Shown one piece after another: positions 45,472 through 56,104 of a DNA stretch of 64,000 nucleotides. The DNA comes from Methyloversatilis thermotolerans. GTDB lineage: Bacteria > Pseudomonadota > Gammaproteobacteria > Burkholderiales > Rhodocyclaceae. Below the pieces are notes generated by a model. The model was not told the DNA's origin. It made no database searches and saw only the letters and a program-made list of their open reading frames with translations. The position numbers and the translations under genes were made by a program. The stretch is taken from contig NZ_KB889967.1 in assembly GCF_000372885.1 (NCBI RefSeq), positions 558,001 to 622,000 on the forward strand, written 5' to 3'. The stretch's first letter is position 1; every line of letters starts with the position of its first letter.

Positions 45472-45496
45472 GGTCGAGCGGCCGTGCCGCTCGACC
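45472..45496 (+). terminator. Hairpin terminator after the PhoD-like gene
   Basis: GGTCGAGCGGC, loop CGT, GCCGCTCGACC: an 11-bp perfect stem 7 bp beyond the stop, between convergent genes. No T run. Confidence 0.6.
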
Positions 45497-45527
45497 ATAA
45501 CGGCGGCTTGTGGGGTGCGCAGGTCGG

Positions 45528-45917
45528 TCACCGGCGCGCGGCGGCGGACTTGCGGCCGAACATTTTCACCAGCGCGCTGCCGGCGATGCCCATCAGCAAC
45601 AGCATGCCGGCGCCTATCGTCCATGCCGTCCAGACGATGACACCGAACAGGCCGCGCAGGTCAGGCAGCGATTTCAGCGCGGCTTCGATCTCCGGGCTGG
45701 CATCGAGCAGCCAGGCGCGCGTTTCGTCCAGCCACATCTGGGGTATCCATGGCGCAAGCCATGTCGGCGCTTGCAGGCTGTCCAGCCACAGTGGCCACTC
45801 CGCCAGCGATTGCGTGCTCCAGCCCGGCCACGTCAGTACGGCATCGGCAGTCCATGCGAGCAAGGTCCAGATGCCGAGTATGAGGGCGACGATGATCCAG
45901 ATGATGGCGTGTGCCAT
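45528..45917 (-). CDS. Hypothetical Trp-rich protein with two membrane segments
   Basis: 129 residues from ATG 45917, supported by AAGGAA 7 bp upstream. A first hydrophobic helix (IIWIIVALILGIWTLLAW) and a last one (GVIVWTAWTIGAGMLLLMGIAGSAL) flank a ~60-residue stretch unusually rich in Trp, with 13 Trp in the whole protein. The short basic tail (KMFGRKSAAARR) should stay in the cytoplasm. I do not recognise a family. It lies 52 bp downstream of mutS on the same strand and converges with the PhoD-like gene. Confidence 0.7.
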   Translation of the reverse strand: MAHAIIWIIVALILGIWTLLAWTADAVLTWPGWSTQSLAEWPLWLDSLQAPTWLAPWIPQMWLDETRAWLLDASPEIEAALKSLPDLRGLFGVIVWTAWTIGAGMLLLMGIAGSALVKMFGRKSAAARR

Positions 45918-45969
45918 GACAGTTTCCTTCCGGTGAAACGGTTTTCGCGTCGCCATCCGGCGCGCACGC

Positions 45970-48519
45970 TCACGACTGCACCAGCTTCTTCAGCGCATAC
46001 AGCGCTTCCAGCGCTTCGCGCGGACTCATGCCGTCCGGATCGAGCGCCGTGAGTGCATCGACCGCCGCATGCGACGGCGGTTCGGGTGGCGGTGGCGGTG
46101 GCGCGAACAGATCGGCCTGCGGCCCGGCATTCACGCGGCTCGCTTCGAGCTGCTGCAGGGCGCGCCGGGCGTCGCGGATGACGCTGCCCGGCACGCCGGC
46201 CAGCGCGGCCACCTCGATGCCGTAGGACTGCGACGCCGGTCCTTCTTCTATCGCATGCAGGAACACGATGCGGTTGCCGTGCTCGACCGCGTCCAGATGC
46301 ATGTTGGCGCAGGTCGGATGGCTTGCGCCGAGCTGGGTCAGTTCGAAATAGTGGGTGGCGAACAGTGTCCAGCTCCGGTTGCGCACGAGCAGGTGACGCG
46401 CGATGGACTGCGCCAGCGCGACGCCATCGAAGGTGGAGGTGCCGCGTCCGATCTCGTCCATCAGCACCAGGCTGCGTTCGGTCGCGCCATGCAGGATGCT
46501 GGCGGCCTCGGTCATTTCGACCATGAAGGTCGAGCGTCCGGACGCCAGGTCGTCGGACGCACCGATGCGGGTGTGGATGGCATCCAGCGGCCCCAGCCGC
46601 ACCGCCCGCGCCGGTACCGGGCAGCCGCAGTGCGCCATCAGTGCGATCAGGGCGACCTGTCGCATATAGGTCGACTTGCCGCCCATGTTGGGGCCGGTGA
46701 TGAGCAGCATGCGGCGCGCATCGTGCATCACCGTGTCATTGGCGATGAAGTTGTCGACCTGCTGTTCGACCACCGGATGGCGGCCGCGCTCTATCGTGAT
46801 TTCCGGCTCGTCCACGAACTGCGGCCGGCAGTAGTCGTGGCGCTGGGCGGCGCGCGCAAACGCGATCAGGCCATCCAGTCCGGACAGCGCGCGTGCGATG
46901 TCGCCCAGTTGCGGCAGTTCCGGCGCCAGTGCGTCGAGCACCTGTTCGTACAGCATCCTTTCGCGCGATGTTGCGCGATCGGCCGCCGACAGCGCGCGAT
47001 CCTCGAAGGCCTTCAGCTCCGGCGTGATGTAGCGCTCGGCATTCTTCAGCGTCTGCCGCCGGCGATAATCGTCCGGCACCCGGTCCGCATTGGCATGGGT
47101 GACTTCGATGTAGAAGCCATGCACCCGGTTGTATTCGACCTTCAGGTTGGCGATGCCGGTGCGCTCGCGTTCGCGCGCTTCCAGCGCCAGCAGGAATTCG
47201 CCGCAGTTGTCCTGCAGGCCGCGCAGTTCGTCCAGTTCGGCATCGAAACCGGCACGGATGACGCGACCGTCGCGCAACTGCGCGGCCGGTTCGTCCATGA
47301 TGGCGCGGTCGAGCAGGTCGCTGGCCGCCAGCGGCTGCGCCAGCGTCGCGCGCGCCTGGTCGAGCAGGTCCCGGTCCTGCGGAATCGCCTCGGCGATGGC
47401 CGGCAGCTTCGCCAGTGAATCGCGCAGGCTGGACAGGTCACGCGGCCGTGCGGTGCGCAGCGCGATGCGGGCGGCGATGCGCTCGATGTCGGCGATGCCG
47501 CGCAGCGCGTCGTGTACAAGGTCGGCGCGGTCGGTGTCGCGCAGCGCGGCCACAGCTTGCTGACGCGCGTCGGCCCGCGCGCGCTCGCGCAGCGGGTGGT
47601 GCAGCGCGCGGCGCAGCCAGCGCGAGCCCATCGAGGTGGCGCAGGTGTCGAGCAGCGACAGCAGCGTGGGCGCCGCTTCGCCGCGCAGGGTTTCGGTCAG
47701 CTCGAGATTGCGCCGGGTGGCCGCGTCCATGCGCAGCCAGTTCGCGTCGTGCTCGACCGCCAGCGTGGTGACGTGAGCCAGCGCGCGTTGCTGCGTCGCC
47801 TGTGCATAGCTGAACAGCGCGCCGCAGGCGGCGAGTGCGATCGGAACGTCGGCGACGTCGAATGCCGACAGGTCGCGGCTGCCGAAATGCGTGGTCAGCA
47901 GTCGTGTGGCTTCGGCGGCATCGAACTGCCAGGCGCTGCGTGGCGTGATCGCCCACGGGCCGTCCGGCGCGTGGTCGGCATCGGCCACCAGCAGTTCCGC
48001 CGGACGCAGCCGGTCGAGCAGCGAGGGCAGTACATTCGTCGCCACCTCGGTCAGTTTCAGTTCGCCGCTGGCCAGATTGAGCCAGGCCACACCGGCGCGG
48101 GCGCGCTCGATGTGCAGCGCCATCAGCAGCGAATCCGCGCGCTCGTCGAGCAGGCTGGCGTCGGTCAGCGTGCCGGGCGTGACGATGCGCGACACCGCGC
48201 GCTCGACCGGACCCTTCGAGGTGGCCGGATCGCCGATCTGTTCGACGATCACGACCGATTCGCCCATCTTCACCAGCCGGGCGAGATATTGCTCCACCGC
48301 GTGGAAGGGCACGCCGGCCATCGGTATCGGCTGGCCGGCCGACTGGCCGCGATGGGTCTGCGTGATGTCGAGCAGCCGCGCGACGCGTATCGCGTCGTCG
48401 AAGAACAGTTCGTAGAAGTCGCCCATCCGGTAGAACAGCAGCAGCTCGGGGTACTGTCTTTTGAAGCCGAGATACTGCTGCATCATCGGCGTGTGGCCGG
48501 AAAGGTCTTTGTTTTCCAT
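45970..48519 (-). CDS. mutS: DNA mismatch repair protein MutS
   Basis: 849 residues. The start ATG 48519 gives [37 protein letters not shown], containing the mismatch-binding FYE motif. Walker [10 protein letters not shown] is near 610, with later [12 protein letters not shown] (Walker B/signature) and ATHYFEL. It binds mismatches as a dimer and recruits MutL. The C-terminus carries a Pro-rich linker and a short tetramerisation helix ([15 protein letters not shown]). It is divergent from the downstream chemoreceptor gene. Confidence 0.97.
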   Translation of the reverse strand: MENKDLSGHTPMMQQYLGFKRQYPELLLFYRMGDFYELFFDDAIRVARLLDITQTHRGQSAGQPIPMAGVPFHAVEQYLARLVKMGESVVIVEQIGDPATSKGPVERAVSRIVTPGTLTDASLLDERADSLLMALHIERARAGVAWLNLASGELKLTEVATNVLPSLLDRLRPAELLVADADHAPDGPWAITPRSAWQFDAAEATRLLTTHFGSRDLSAFDVADVPIALAACGALFSYAQATQQRALAHVTTLAVEHDANWLRMDAATRRNLELTETLRGEAAPTLLSLLDTCATSMGSRWLRRALHHPLRERARADARQQAVAALRDTDRADLVHDALRGIADIERIAARIALRTARPRDLSSLRDSLAKLPAIAEAIPQDRDLLDQARATLAQPLAASDLLDRAIMDEPAAQLRDGRVIRAGFDAELDELRGLQDNCGEFLLALEARERERTGIANLKVEYNRVHGFYIEVTHANADRVPDDYRRRQTLKNAERYITPELKAFEDRALSAADRATSRERMLYEQVLDALAPELPQLGDIARALSGLDGLIAFARAAQRHDYCRPQFVDEPEITIERGRHPVVEQQVDNFIANDTVMHDARRMLLITGPNMGGKSTYMRQVALIALMAHCGCPVPARAVRLGPLDAIHTRIGASDDLASGRSTFMVEMTEAASILHGATERSLVLMDEIGRGTSTFDGVALAQSIARHLLVRNRSWTLFATHYFELTQLGASHPTCANMHLDAVEHGNRIVFLHAIEEGPASQSYGIEVAALAGVPGSVIRDARRALQQLEASRVNAGPQADLFAPPPPPPEPPSHAAVDALTALDPDGMSPREALEALYALKKLVQS

Positions 48520-48666
48520 GGATTGCGTAGATGCGGGCGGAGTCCGGCCGAGCTTCCGGTTCGCGGACTGGGGCCGCAATTGTATCCAGCCCGCTCTGCA
48601 GACGGGGTAAGGGGGGCGCGCGCACGCCCTCGTCATTCAAGTCGGGAGTATTTCCTGACGATATAC

Positions 48667-50322
48667 ATGGTTGATTCCAAAAAACTAAATGGTGCCACCA
48701 TGTTCGGAACCTGGACCTTGAAAAACAAGATGCTGGCGGTTGCACTGACTGCGCTTGCCGGCATGCTCATGATCGGAATCTGGGGTGCACTGGAAATGCG
48801 CAGCGCCGCCCACGACCAGCGCATGCAGTTGCTGCAGGCCCTGGTCGAGTCTGTGCGCACCCAGATCGGCCATTACGAAAAGCTGGAGAAGGACGGCGTG
48901 CTCAGCCGCGAGCAGGCGCAGGTCCAGGCGCGCGAGGCATTGCGCGACGTGCGCTTCCAGCAGCGCGAATACTTTTTCATCTACCGCAACGACGGTGTGA
49001 GCGTGCTCCACCCGCCCAAGCCGGAACGCGAGGGCAAGTCCTTCATCGACGAAAAGGACAAGCTCGGCAAGCCGCTCATCGCCGCGATCGTGAAGACCGG
49101 CATGGCCGGAGGCGGCTTCGTCGACTATCACTTTCCGCGCCCCGGCGAGACCGAAGCGGTCCGCAAGCTTGCGTTCGTTGCGCCGGTGCCTGCCTGGAAC
49201 TGGGTCGTCGGTACCGGGCTTTATGTAGACGATGTCGAGGCGGCCTTCCGCAAGGATCTGGCGCTCAGCCTGTCCGTCGTCGCCCTGCTGGCGGGCCTTG
49301 TGCTTGCGCTGGTACTTGCCATCGGGCGATCGGTCATGCGGCAGGTCGGGGGCGAACCGGCCGCCGCGGTCAAGGCGATGAAGAAGGTGGCCGAAGGCGA
49401 TCTGCGCACCGAGGTGGGCAATGCGCCGGCAGGGAGCATGATGGCCGAGCTGGGTGAGCTGATCGTGCGTCTTCGCTCGGCCGTGGCGGAGATCAGCGAA
49501 GGCGCGCGCAAGGTCGGCAGCGCTTCGGCGGACATCAGCGCGACGTCGCGCAGGGTGGCCGGGTCGGCACAGCAGCAGACCGATTCGACGCAGTCCATGG
49601 CTGCCGCGATGGAGGAGCTGACGGTCAGCATCACCCATATTTCCGACAATGCCGGCGAAACCGAGAACCGGTCTGTTGCGTCATCGGAGCTGGCCGTGGA
49701 AGGTCAGCGTCAGGTGCATCAGGCGGCGACCGAAATGCGCGGGCTTGCCGATGCGGTGGTGCAGGCGGGCGAGCGCATCTCCACCCTGAGCGCCCGGGCC
49801 AACGAGGTGGGCGGCATCGCCACCGCCATCAACGACATCGCCGCACAGACCAATCTGCTGGCACTCAATGCCGCGATCGAGGCGGCGCGCGCCGGCGAGC
49901 AGGGTCGCGGCTTCGCGGTGGTGGCGGACGAGGTGCGCAAGCTGGCCGAACGCACCGCGCAGGCTACGCTGCAGATCGGCCAGACGGTCACCGCCATCCG
50001 TGCCGAAACCGAGGCCGCTGCCGGCGCCATGAATGCTGCGTCCGAACGGGCGCGCCTCAGTGTGGATGCTGCGGAACAGTCGGCTGGAATGCTGCAACGC
50101 ATTGCCGAAACGGCGAGTCAGGCGCGTGCCCTGGTTGCCGAAGTGGCCAATTCAACGCGCGAGCAGGGAATCGCAAGTACCAATCTGGCCGGCCAGATCG
50201 AACAGGTGGCCCAGATGGTGGAAGCGACCAGCGAAGGCATGCAGGCGACCGCCACCGCCACCGGCGAGCTGACTCTGGTCGCCGGGGACCTCAATCGCGT
50301 GGTGTCCCGCTTCAGTCACTGA
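48667..50322 (+). CDS. Methyl-accepting chemotaxis protein with Cache sensor
   Basis: 551 residues: TM helix about 24-42, a periplasmic single-Cache-type sensor ([43 protein letters not shown]), TM helix about 195-215, HAMP, and the signalling hairpin with tip [27 protein letters not shown]-type. It should modulate CheA from an unknown small ligand. The start is ambiguous: ATG 48667 lacks a ribosome site, and ATG 48700 ([11 protein letters not shown]) is equally plausible. It lies in a long open frame, so upstream sequence offers no boundary. Confidence 0.92.
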   Translation: MVDSKKLNGATMFGTWTLKNKMLAVALTALAGMLMIGIWGALEMRSAAHDQRMQLLQALVESVRTQIGHYEKLEKDGVLSREQAQVQAREALRDVRFQQREYFFIYRNDGVSVLHPPKPEREGKSFIDEKDKLGKPLIAAIVKTGMAGGGFVDYHFPRPGETEAVRKLAFVAPVPAWNWVVGTGLYVDDVEAAFRKDLALSLSVVALLAGLVLALVLAIGRSVMRQVGGEPAAAVKAMKKVAEGDLRTEVGNAPAGSMMAELGELIVRLRSAVAEISEGARKVGSASADISATSRRVAGSAQQQTDSTQSMAAAMEELTVSITHISDNAGETENRSVASSELAVEGQRQVHQAATEMRGLADAVVQAGERISTLSARANEVGGIATAINDIAAQTNLLALNAAIEAARAGEQGRGFAVVADEVRKLAERTAQATLQIGQTVTAIRAETEAAAGAMNAASERARLSVDAAEQSAGMLQRIAETASQARALVAEVANSTREQGIASTNLAGQIEQVAQMVEATSEGMQATATATGELTLVAGDLNRVVSRFSH

Positions 50323-50722
50323 CGCGGAAAATCGGGTCGATCGGCGGTTGCGGATGGGACAGGCGGTATTGCGGCACGGCGCGGGGCGAGCCGCCGGAAA
50401 CGGTGTTCCGCGCACATCGCCGCCGCCCGGTGTCGTGCCGGGGCATTCAAGCATCCGCCTCGATCTGACGATACCTCTTCCCGGAGCGTCTTCACGATCG
50501 ACAAGCCTTTGCGCACCCGGCGCGGACAGTGGTCCGTATGGCATCGCGCCGCCTTGCCCGCCGCTCTTTCCGGGCTGATACAAGGCCAACACCGGTTGTG
50601 ATACGCCCCGGAAGGGCGCGCCGCTGCGCACCGCGGACAGCGCGACCTTGTGACGGAAATCCGGCCTTGCCGGGCATTTCCACTGGATGGTGCGCGCTTC
50701 GCGATGCGCAGACGGGACGACG
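50323..50722 (+). other. Intergenic region before the FIST gene
   Basis: 400 bp with no credible gene on either strand. A discontinuous hairpin lies near its 3' end (GGAAAT paired with ATTTCC, inner CCGGC with GCCGG, 50654-50680). No consensus promoter or riboswitch motif was recognised. Confidence 0.4.
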
Positions 50723-51940
50723 ATGACAACCATGCAGACTGCTGCGGCTTCCGACACGGATACCGCTCGAGCGCTTGCAGCGATCGAAACACAGATCGCC
50801 GGTGCGCGCGCGTCATGCGTCTTCGTGTTCTACGGACAGAGACACGACGATGCGCACATCCATCGCTGGCTGAGCGCCCGCTTTCCGGGCGTTGCCATCA
50901 TCGGCGGGACCTCCTGCGGCGGTTTCATGACCGATTCGGGTGTCTGGGACAGCAATTCCATCGGGCTGCTGCTCGTGGACGATGAGTCGGGGGAGTACGG
51001 TGCCGCGTCCGGCCCACTCGGCGAGGATGCTGCCGCCACAGCCGAAGCACTGCTCGGCCAGGCGCTTGCAAGCTGCGGCTGCGCCGGGCAACTGCCGGAG
51101 GTGATCTGGATCTACCAGCAGCCCGGTCGGGAGGAGCAGACCATGATGGGGCTGCGCCGCGTGGTGGGCGATCGTTGCGCCATCGTGGGCGGATCGTCCG
51201 CCGACGACGATGTGAGCGGGCAGTGGCGTCAGCTCGGCCCGGAAGGGGTCTGGCGCGACGGCATGGTGGTCTGTGTCCTGTTTCCGTCTGCCGGCGCAGG
51301 ATGCGCCTTCCAGGGAGGCTACGAGCCTGCCGGACCGAATGGCGTCGTCACCCGTGTTGCGTATCACCCTTCCGGCGAAAGCGGGACGGTCACCGCCACC
51401 ACGGGGCGAGAATTGCTCGCCATCGATGACAGGCCGGCGGCAGAGGTGTATCGCGAATGGACCGGCGAGGTGATCCCGCCGCACATCATGCGCGATGGCG
51501 GAACGATACTGGCGGCCACCACCATGTGCCCGATCGCGGTCGATGCCGGACGCGTGGAGGGCGTCACCCACTACCTTCTGGTTCACCCGGAATCGGTCTC
51601 CGCGTCGGGCTCGCTCACCACCTTCTGCGAAGTGAGCGTCGGCAGCCGCGTGTTCGCGATGAAGGGCGAGCGCCGGCGACTGGTCGAGCGCGCGGGCAGG
51701 GCGGCCGACCTCGCGCATCGCGCGCTTGACGGCGGCACGCTGGCCGGCTGCGTCATGGTGTACTGCGCCGGCTGCAAGCTGGCCGTCGGCGAGTCACTCG
51801 ACGAGGTTGCCGCAACGGTCGCGGCCCGGATGCAGAATCGTCCCTTCATCGGCTGCTTCACCTTCGGCGAACAGGGGCAACTGAGCCAGTGCAACGTACA
51901 TGGCAATCTGATGATTTCCGCGGTCGCGTTTGCGCACTGA
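50723..51940 (+). CDS. FIST domain-containing sensory protein
   Basis: 405 residues from ATG 50723 (GGGACGACG upstream). FIST_N (about 15-210: IAGARASCVFVFYGQRHDD, GVAIIGGTSCGGFM, CAIVGGSSADDDVSG) and FIST_C (about 215-390: TGRELLAIDDRPAAEVYREWTG, AGCVMVYCAGC, GCFTFGEQGQ) are both present. FIST domains are thought to bind small ligands such as amino acids. No membrane segment. It ends 3 bp before the GGDEF/EAL gene and probably reports to it; that partnership is inferred from spacing. Confidence 0.9.
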   Translation: MTTMQTAAASDTDTARALAAIETQIAGARASCVFVFYGQRHDDAHIHRWLSARFPGVAIIGGTSCGGFMTDSGVWDSNSIGLLLVDDESGEYGAASGPLGEDAAATAEALLGQALASCGCAGQLPEVIWIYQQPGREEQTMMGLRRVVGDRCAIVGGSSADDDVSGQWRQLGPEGVWRDGMVVCVLFPSAGAGCAFQGGYEPAGPNGVVTRVAYHPSGESGTVTATTGRELLAIDDRPAAEVYREWTGEVIPPHIMRDGGTILAATTMCPIAVDAGRVEGVTHYLLVHPESVSASGSLTTFCEVSVGSRVFAMKGERRRLVERAGRAADLAHRALDGGTLAGCVMVYCAGCKLAVGESLDEVAATVAARMQNRPFIGCFTFGEQGQLSQCNVHGNLMISAVAFAH

Positions 51941-51943
51941 ATC

Positions 51944-54250
51944 ATGGTCGAACCCGTGTGTCCGCCCGATCCGGGCTCGATAGAAAGCGCGGAAGTGCTG
52001 CGCGAGGCGCTTCACTCGCTGCAGCGGCAGCACGAAGCTCTGCGCGTCGCGCATGACCATGTCAATCAGCTTCTGCAGGCGCTCGATACCCTGCTTGGCG
52101 ACGGGGCGGCGGATGATGCCTTCGCCTGTGTGTTCAATGCGCTGCACAAGACCTTCGTGTTCTCGCAGGCGCTCGCTCTGGCGGAAGGGTCGGACGGCCT
52201 TCTCGAAGCCGTCGTGGCCGAACCTGTACGACTCGTCGGTTCGCGCTGGCCGGTCGGCGATTTTTTCCGCAAGGTGATGGATGGCAAGGTGATCGCCACC
52301 TTCGCCAACGACGCGCTGCCGGAGTGGCGGGGTGCCGGTCGACTCGGCCTTTGCGCCGCGCAGTCGGCGCTGTATGTGCCGCTGCGGATGCGTCGGCGAC
52401 GCGGCATTCTGGTGTTGCTGCGCGCACCTGGCGATGCCGGCTTCGACCGCACGCACGTGGCCCTTGCGCGCAAGTTCTCGCTGCTCGCCTCGCATGCCAT
52501 GGCGGCGCGCGAGGCCTCGCAGGGCGAGACCGAAAGAAACCGCCTGCAGGCGCTGACCGAGCGACTCCGGCTGAGCGAACTCAGCGCCAAGCGCAATGCC
52601 GATCTGCTGAACGAGATCGTCAATCTGCTGCCGGTGGGCGTCACGGTCCAGGACGAGAACGGACGTTTCGTGCTGGTGAATGATGCCGCTGCCGCGCCGT
52701 GGTCGCTGCCCGCCTCGGCGCTGCGCGGTCGGCAGCCCTATGCCTTGCTGGCGCGCGAAGAGGCGGAGACGATGCGCGTGGCCGATCAGGTGCGCCTGCA
52801 TTCCGACCGGCCGGGCAGCGAGGAACGCACGGTGCTGGTGGGCAGCGACGAAGTGACTTTGCTGTCTTCCTACAAGCCGGTGCGCATCTTCGACGAAAGA
52901 CTGTTGCTCACGACGTCGCTGGACATCACGGAACGCAAGCGTTTCGAGGATGAACTGTCGCATCTCGCCTTCCACGACCCGATGACAGGATTGCCCAATC
53001 GCGCCCTGATGCAGGAAATGGTCGACGCCGCGCTGCGTTCCCACGAGCGCGGCGGCATGTTCGCGCTGGCCTTCATCGATCTGGACAATTTCAAGCAGGT
53101 CAACGACTACTACAGTCATGCCATCGGCGATGCGCTGCTGATGGAAGTGGCGCGTCGCGTATCGAACAGCATGCGCTCGTCGGACACCCTTGCCCGCATC
53201 AGCGGCGACGAATTCCTGCTGCTCATCAATCCGCTGGAACGGCAGGAGGATCTGCCGCCGGTGATAGACCGCGTGGTCGCGGCCATCAAGCAGCCGTTCA
53301 CGATCGAAGGTTATGAAGTGCTGACCTCGGCGTCGGTCGGCGCCAGCATCTTTCCTCTGCACGGTACCCACTACGAGGCGCTGCGTCGCTGCGCGGACAG
53401 CGCCATGTACCGCGCAAAGAGCGAGCGCAAGGGCAGCGCGGCCTATTTCGACGCGTCCATGGGAGCAGCGCTCACCGCGCGCATGGAACTGGAACAGAGA
53501 CTGCGCAATGCCATCCGCGATCACGCTTTCCGTTGCGCCTATCAGCCCAAGGTGGACATGAGGTCTGGCCGGATAGTGGGGTTCGAGGCATTGATACGCT
53601 GGATAGAAGCCGATGGCTCGGTCCGCATGCCGGGCAGCTTCATCGAACTGGCCACCGAACTGGGCCTGCTCGACGACATCACGCGTTTCGCGCTCGCCGA
53701 TGCCTGCCGTGACATCCGGCGTCTGCAGGCACGCCACGGCCGTGACGTCACGGTCAGCGTAAACATCGGCGCGCGTCAGGCCGGCGACACAGCGTTCATG
53801 GAAATGCTCATCGCGGCAATTGCCGACAGCGGTGTGGCCCCCAGCCTGATACTCGAACTGACCGAGGATGCCCTGGTCGCTACCCAGCGCTTCCAGCGCC
53901 AGGTGCTGCCCGCCTTGAGGGAACTGGGTGTAAGGGTGTCGATAGACGACTTCGGATCCGGCTATTCATCGCTGTCCACGCTGGCCGACATCACCGCGGA
54001 CGAAGTGAAGGTGGACCGGGCTTTCGTACATGCGATACACGAGCGCCCGCGCAGTCAGGGCATCCTGCGCGCCATAGAGTCGCTCTGCTCGGCGCTCGGC
54101 GTGGTCATGGTGGCCGAAGGCGTGGAGACGATAGAGGAACTCGACTACCTCAGGACCCATACCCAGATCGGGGTCGCACAAGGCTATTACTTCTCGCGGC
54201 CGGAATTCATCGACACTCTTTGCCGGGGCCGCGAGCATGCCGGCCCCTGA
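51944..54250 (+). CDS. Cyclic-di-GMP turnover protein: GAF-PAS-GGDEF-EAL
   Basis: 768 residues. A GAF-like domain (about 45-195) is followed by a PAS-like domain (about 215-330, LPVGVTVQDENGRFVLVND), GGDEF and EAL domains. The GGDEF signature reads SGDEF (about 420) and is preceded at the expected five-residue distance by RSSD, a product-inhibition I-site. The EAL domain has FEALIRW (about 547) and DDFGSGYSS, so phosphodiesterase activity is likely. SGDEF can be active in some enzymes; here the diguanylate cyclase side may be regulatory. It is soluble, the second gene of a FIST operon, and ends 3 bp from the convergent suhB. Confidence 0.92.
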   Translation: MVEPVCPPDPGSIESAEVLREALHSLQRQHEALRVAHDHVNQLLQALDTLLGDGAADDAFACVFNALHKTFVFSQALALAEGSDGLLEAVVAEPVRLVGSRWPVGDFFRKVMDGKVIATFANDALPEWRGAGRLGLCAAQSALYVPLRMRRRRGILVLLRAPGDAGFDRTHVALARKFSLLASHAMAAREASQGETERNRLQALTERLRLSELSAKRNADLLNEIVNLLPVGVTVQDENGRFVLVNDAAAAPWSLPASALRGRQPYALLAREEAETMRVADQVRLHSDRPGSEERTVLVGSDEVTLLSSYKPVRIFDERLLLTTSLDITERKRFEDELSHLAFHDPMTGLPNRALMQEMVDAALRSHERGGMFALAFIDLDNFKQVNDYYSHAIGDALLMEVARRVSNSMRSSDTLARISGDEFLLLINPLERQEDLPPVIDRVVAAIKQPFTIEGYEVLTSASVGASIFPLHGTHYEALRRCADSAMYRAKSERKGSAAYFDASMGAALTARMELEQRLRNAIRDHAFRCAYQPKVDMRSGRIVGFEALIRWIEADGSVRMPGSFIELATELGLLDDITRFALADACRDIRRLQARHGRDVTVSVNIGARQAGDTAFMEMLIAAIADSGVAPSLILELTEDALVATQRFQRQVLPALRELGVRVSIDDFGSGYSSLSTLADITADEVKVDRAFVHAIHERPRSQGILRAIESLCSALGVVMVAEGVETIEELDYLRTHTQIGVAQGYYFSRPEFIDTLCRGREHAGP

Positions 54251-54253
54251 ACA

Positions 54254-55063
54254 TCAGCCAGCCACGCCCCGCAGCGCATCGGTAAGATGGGGCTCGATCG
54301 CGGCCAGCATGGCCGGAAAGAGGCGCGGCGTGGCCGCCACCAGATTGCCGCTTTCCAGATAGCCGGTTTCCCCGATCAGGTTGCCGACCAGACCGCCGGC
54401 TTCGGTCACCAGCAGGCCGCCGGCGGCGATGTCCCAAGGGGACAGCCCGATCTCGAAGAAGCCGTCGAAGCGGCCGCTCGCGACATAGGCGAGGTCAAGC
54501 GCGGCCGCGCCCGGGCGGCGCAGGCCCGAGGTCTTCTGCATCAGGTCCTTGAACATGCCGAGATAGGCATCGACATGGTCCCACACGCGGTAGGGAAAGC
54601 CGGTGCCGATCAGCGCGTCGGCCAGTTTGGCCCGGCGCGATACGCGGATGCGGCGGTCGTTCAGGAAGGCGCCGCGGCCGCGGCTGGCGGTAAACATTTC
54701 ATTGCGCAGCGGATCGAATACCACGGCGGATTGCATCTGGCCGCGATGTTCCAGCGCGATCGACACGGCGAATTGCGGCATGCCATGGATGAAATTCGTT
54801 GTGCCATCGAGCGGATCGATGATCCAGCGGTAATCGGATTGAGCGCCGGATTCACCGCTTTCCTCGGCTAGAATCGAGTGGTCCGGATAGGCTTCGCGCA
54901 GGATGCCGATAATGGCATCCTCTGCCGCGCGGTCCACCTCGGTCACGAAATCGTTCTGGCGCTTGCTGCTGACCTTCAGCAGGTCCACGTCCTCACTGGC
55001 GCGGGTAATGATCTGGCCCGCGCGGCGGGCAGCCTTGACGGCGGTGGTAAGCGTCGGATGCAT
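54254..55063 (-). CDS. suhB: Inositol-1-monophosphatase
   Basis: 269 residues from ATG 55063 ([16 protein letters not shown], as E. coli SuhB). The Mg-binding motifs are [25 protein letters not shown] and [18 protein letters not shown]. SuhB dephosphorylates inositol phosphates and, in E. coli, joins Nus factors in rRNA antitermination. It is divergent from trmJ, the synteny seen in E. coli (suhB-trmJ-iscR). A TAGAAT near 55113-55118 on the minus strand is a possible -10 without a clear -35. Confidence 0.96.
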   Translation of the reverse strand: MHPTLTTAVKAARRAGQIITRASEDVDLLKVSSKRQNDFVTEVDRAAEDAIIGILREAYPDHSILAEESGESGAQSDYRWIIDPLDGTTNFIHGMPQFAVSIALEHRGQMQSAVVFDPLRNEMFTASRGRGAFLNDRRIRVSRRAKLADALIGTGFPYRVWDHVDAYLGMFKDLMQKTSGLRRPGAAALDLAYVASGRFDGFFEIGLSPWDIAAGGLLVTEAGGLVGNLIGETGYLESGNLVAATPRLFPAMLAAIEPHLTDALRGVAG

Positions 55064-55248
55064 GTGTCTGTGAGCGGTGCGTGATGCCCGCGTCCCGGCA
55101 GGAAAACCCTGCATTCTAATATGAACCCGAACACCTCAGTTGATGGCCCGGCTTTCCGGGAAAAGTCGCCGGCTGCGCCTGCCGGCCGTATGCCCTGTCG
55201 GATCGCGCGTCCGACCGTGTCATCACCCGCGCCGGACGAGGTAAGCCG

Positions 55249-56007
55249 ATGAATACCTTCGCTTCGCTGGACCGCGTGCGCGTGGTCATGTCCCACACCA
55301 CGCACCCCGGGAATATCGGGGCCTGTGCCCGCGCGATGAAGGTGATGGGCCTGTCGCGGCTCTACCTGGTCAATCCCAAGGTGTTTCCGCATGAGGATGC
55401 GGTCGCCATGAGTTCGGGCGCGACCGACGTGCTCGATGGCGCCATCGTGGTGGACAGCCTGCAGGCGGCACTCGCCGGCACCGTGGCACAGGCCGCGCTG
55501 ACCGCGCGCAGGCGAGAAATGTCGCTGCCGGTGCGCGATGTGCGGGCGGCGGCGGTCGAACTGGCCACCCTGCTGGCAGGCACTGCGGGCGCCGGCAGCG
55601 CCGAGGTGGCGCTGGTCTTCGGTACCGAAAGCTCCGGTCTCACCAACGAGGAGGTGGCCATGTGCTCAGTGCCGGTCACCATTTCGACCAGCGACAACTA
55701 CCGTTCGCTGAATGTCGCCGCGGCCGCGCAGATCATGTGCCACGAATTGCGCATGGCGGTCGCCGGCGCGCTGCCGCCGACCGGCCCGGTGCCCGAACTG
55801 GCGCCGCATGAAGGACTGGAAAGCCTGTATCGCTTGTTCGAGGATCTGATGGCGGAATCCGGCTTTCTCGACCGGGTCAATCCGGGACGTGCCATGCCGC
55901 GCCTGCGGCGGCTGTTCGGGCGTGCCGGGGTCGAGACCGAGGAACTGCACCTTTTGATGGGGGCGCTGAAGGCCATTGGCGGCCGCAAGCCGCGCGGCGG
56001 CGACTGA
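55249..56007 (+). CDS. trmJ: tRNA (cytidine/uridine-2'-O-)-methyltransferase TrmJ
   Basis: 252 residues of the SPOUT family methylating the 2'-OH of tRNA nucleotide 32 using SAM. Family motifs: [42 protein letters not shown] and [24 protein letters not shown], forming the SAM-binding knot. GAGG lies before the ATG. It is divergent from suhB and precedes cysE and the isc operon. Confidence 0.96.
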   Translation: MNTFASLDRVRVVMSHTTHPGNIGACARAMKVMGLSRLYLVNPKVFPHEDAVAMSSGATDVLDGAIVVDSLQAALAGTVAQAALTARRREMSLPVRDVRAAAVELATLLAGTAGAGSAEVALVFGTESSGLTNEEVAMCSVPVTISTSDNYRSLNVAAAAQIMCHELRMAVAGALPPTGPVPELAPHEGLESLYRLFEDLMAESGFLDRVNPGRAMPRLRRLFGRAGVETEELHLLMGALKAIGGRKPRGGD

Positions 56008-56104
56008 GCTGCCGGTATCGCCCTTCGCAGGTGCACAAAATCCGACTAAAATTCTCGGGTTTCGATTTCCCGGCGACGCTGCCGGTTTCCCACAAGGACA
56101 CAAG

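Noticed and set aside
50316-50816. Possible gene in the gap before FIST
   Set aside because: The minus-strand frame is Arg/Ala/Cys-rich, overlaps the FIST start and shows no signal or domain.
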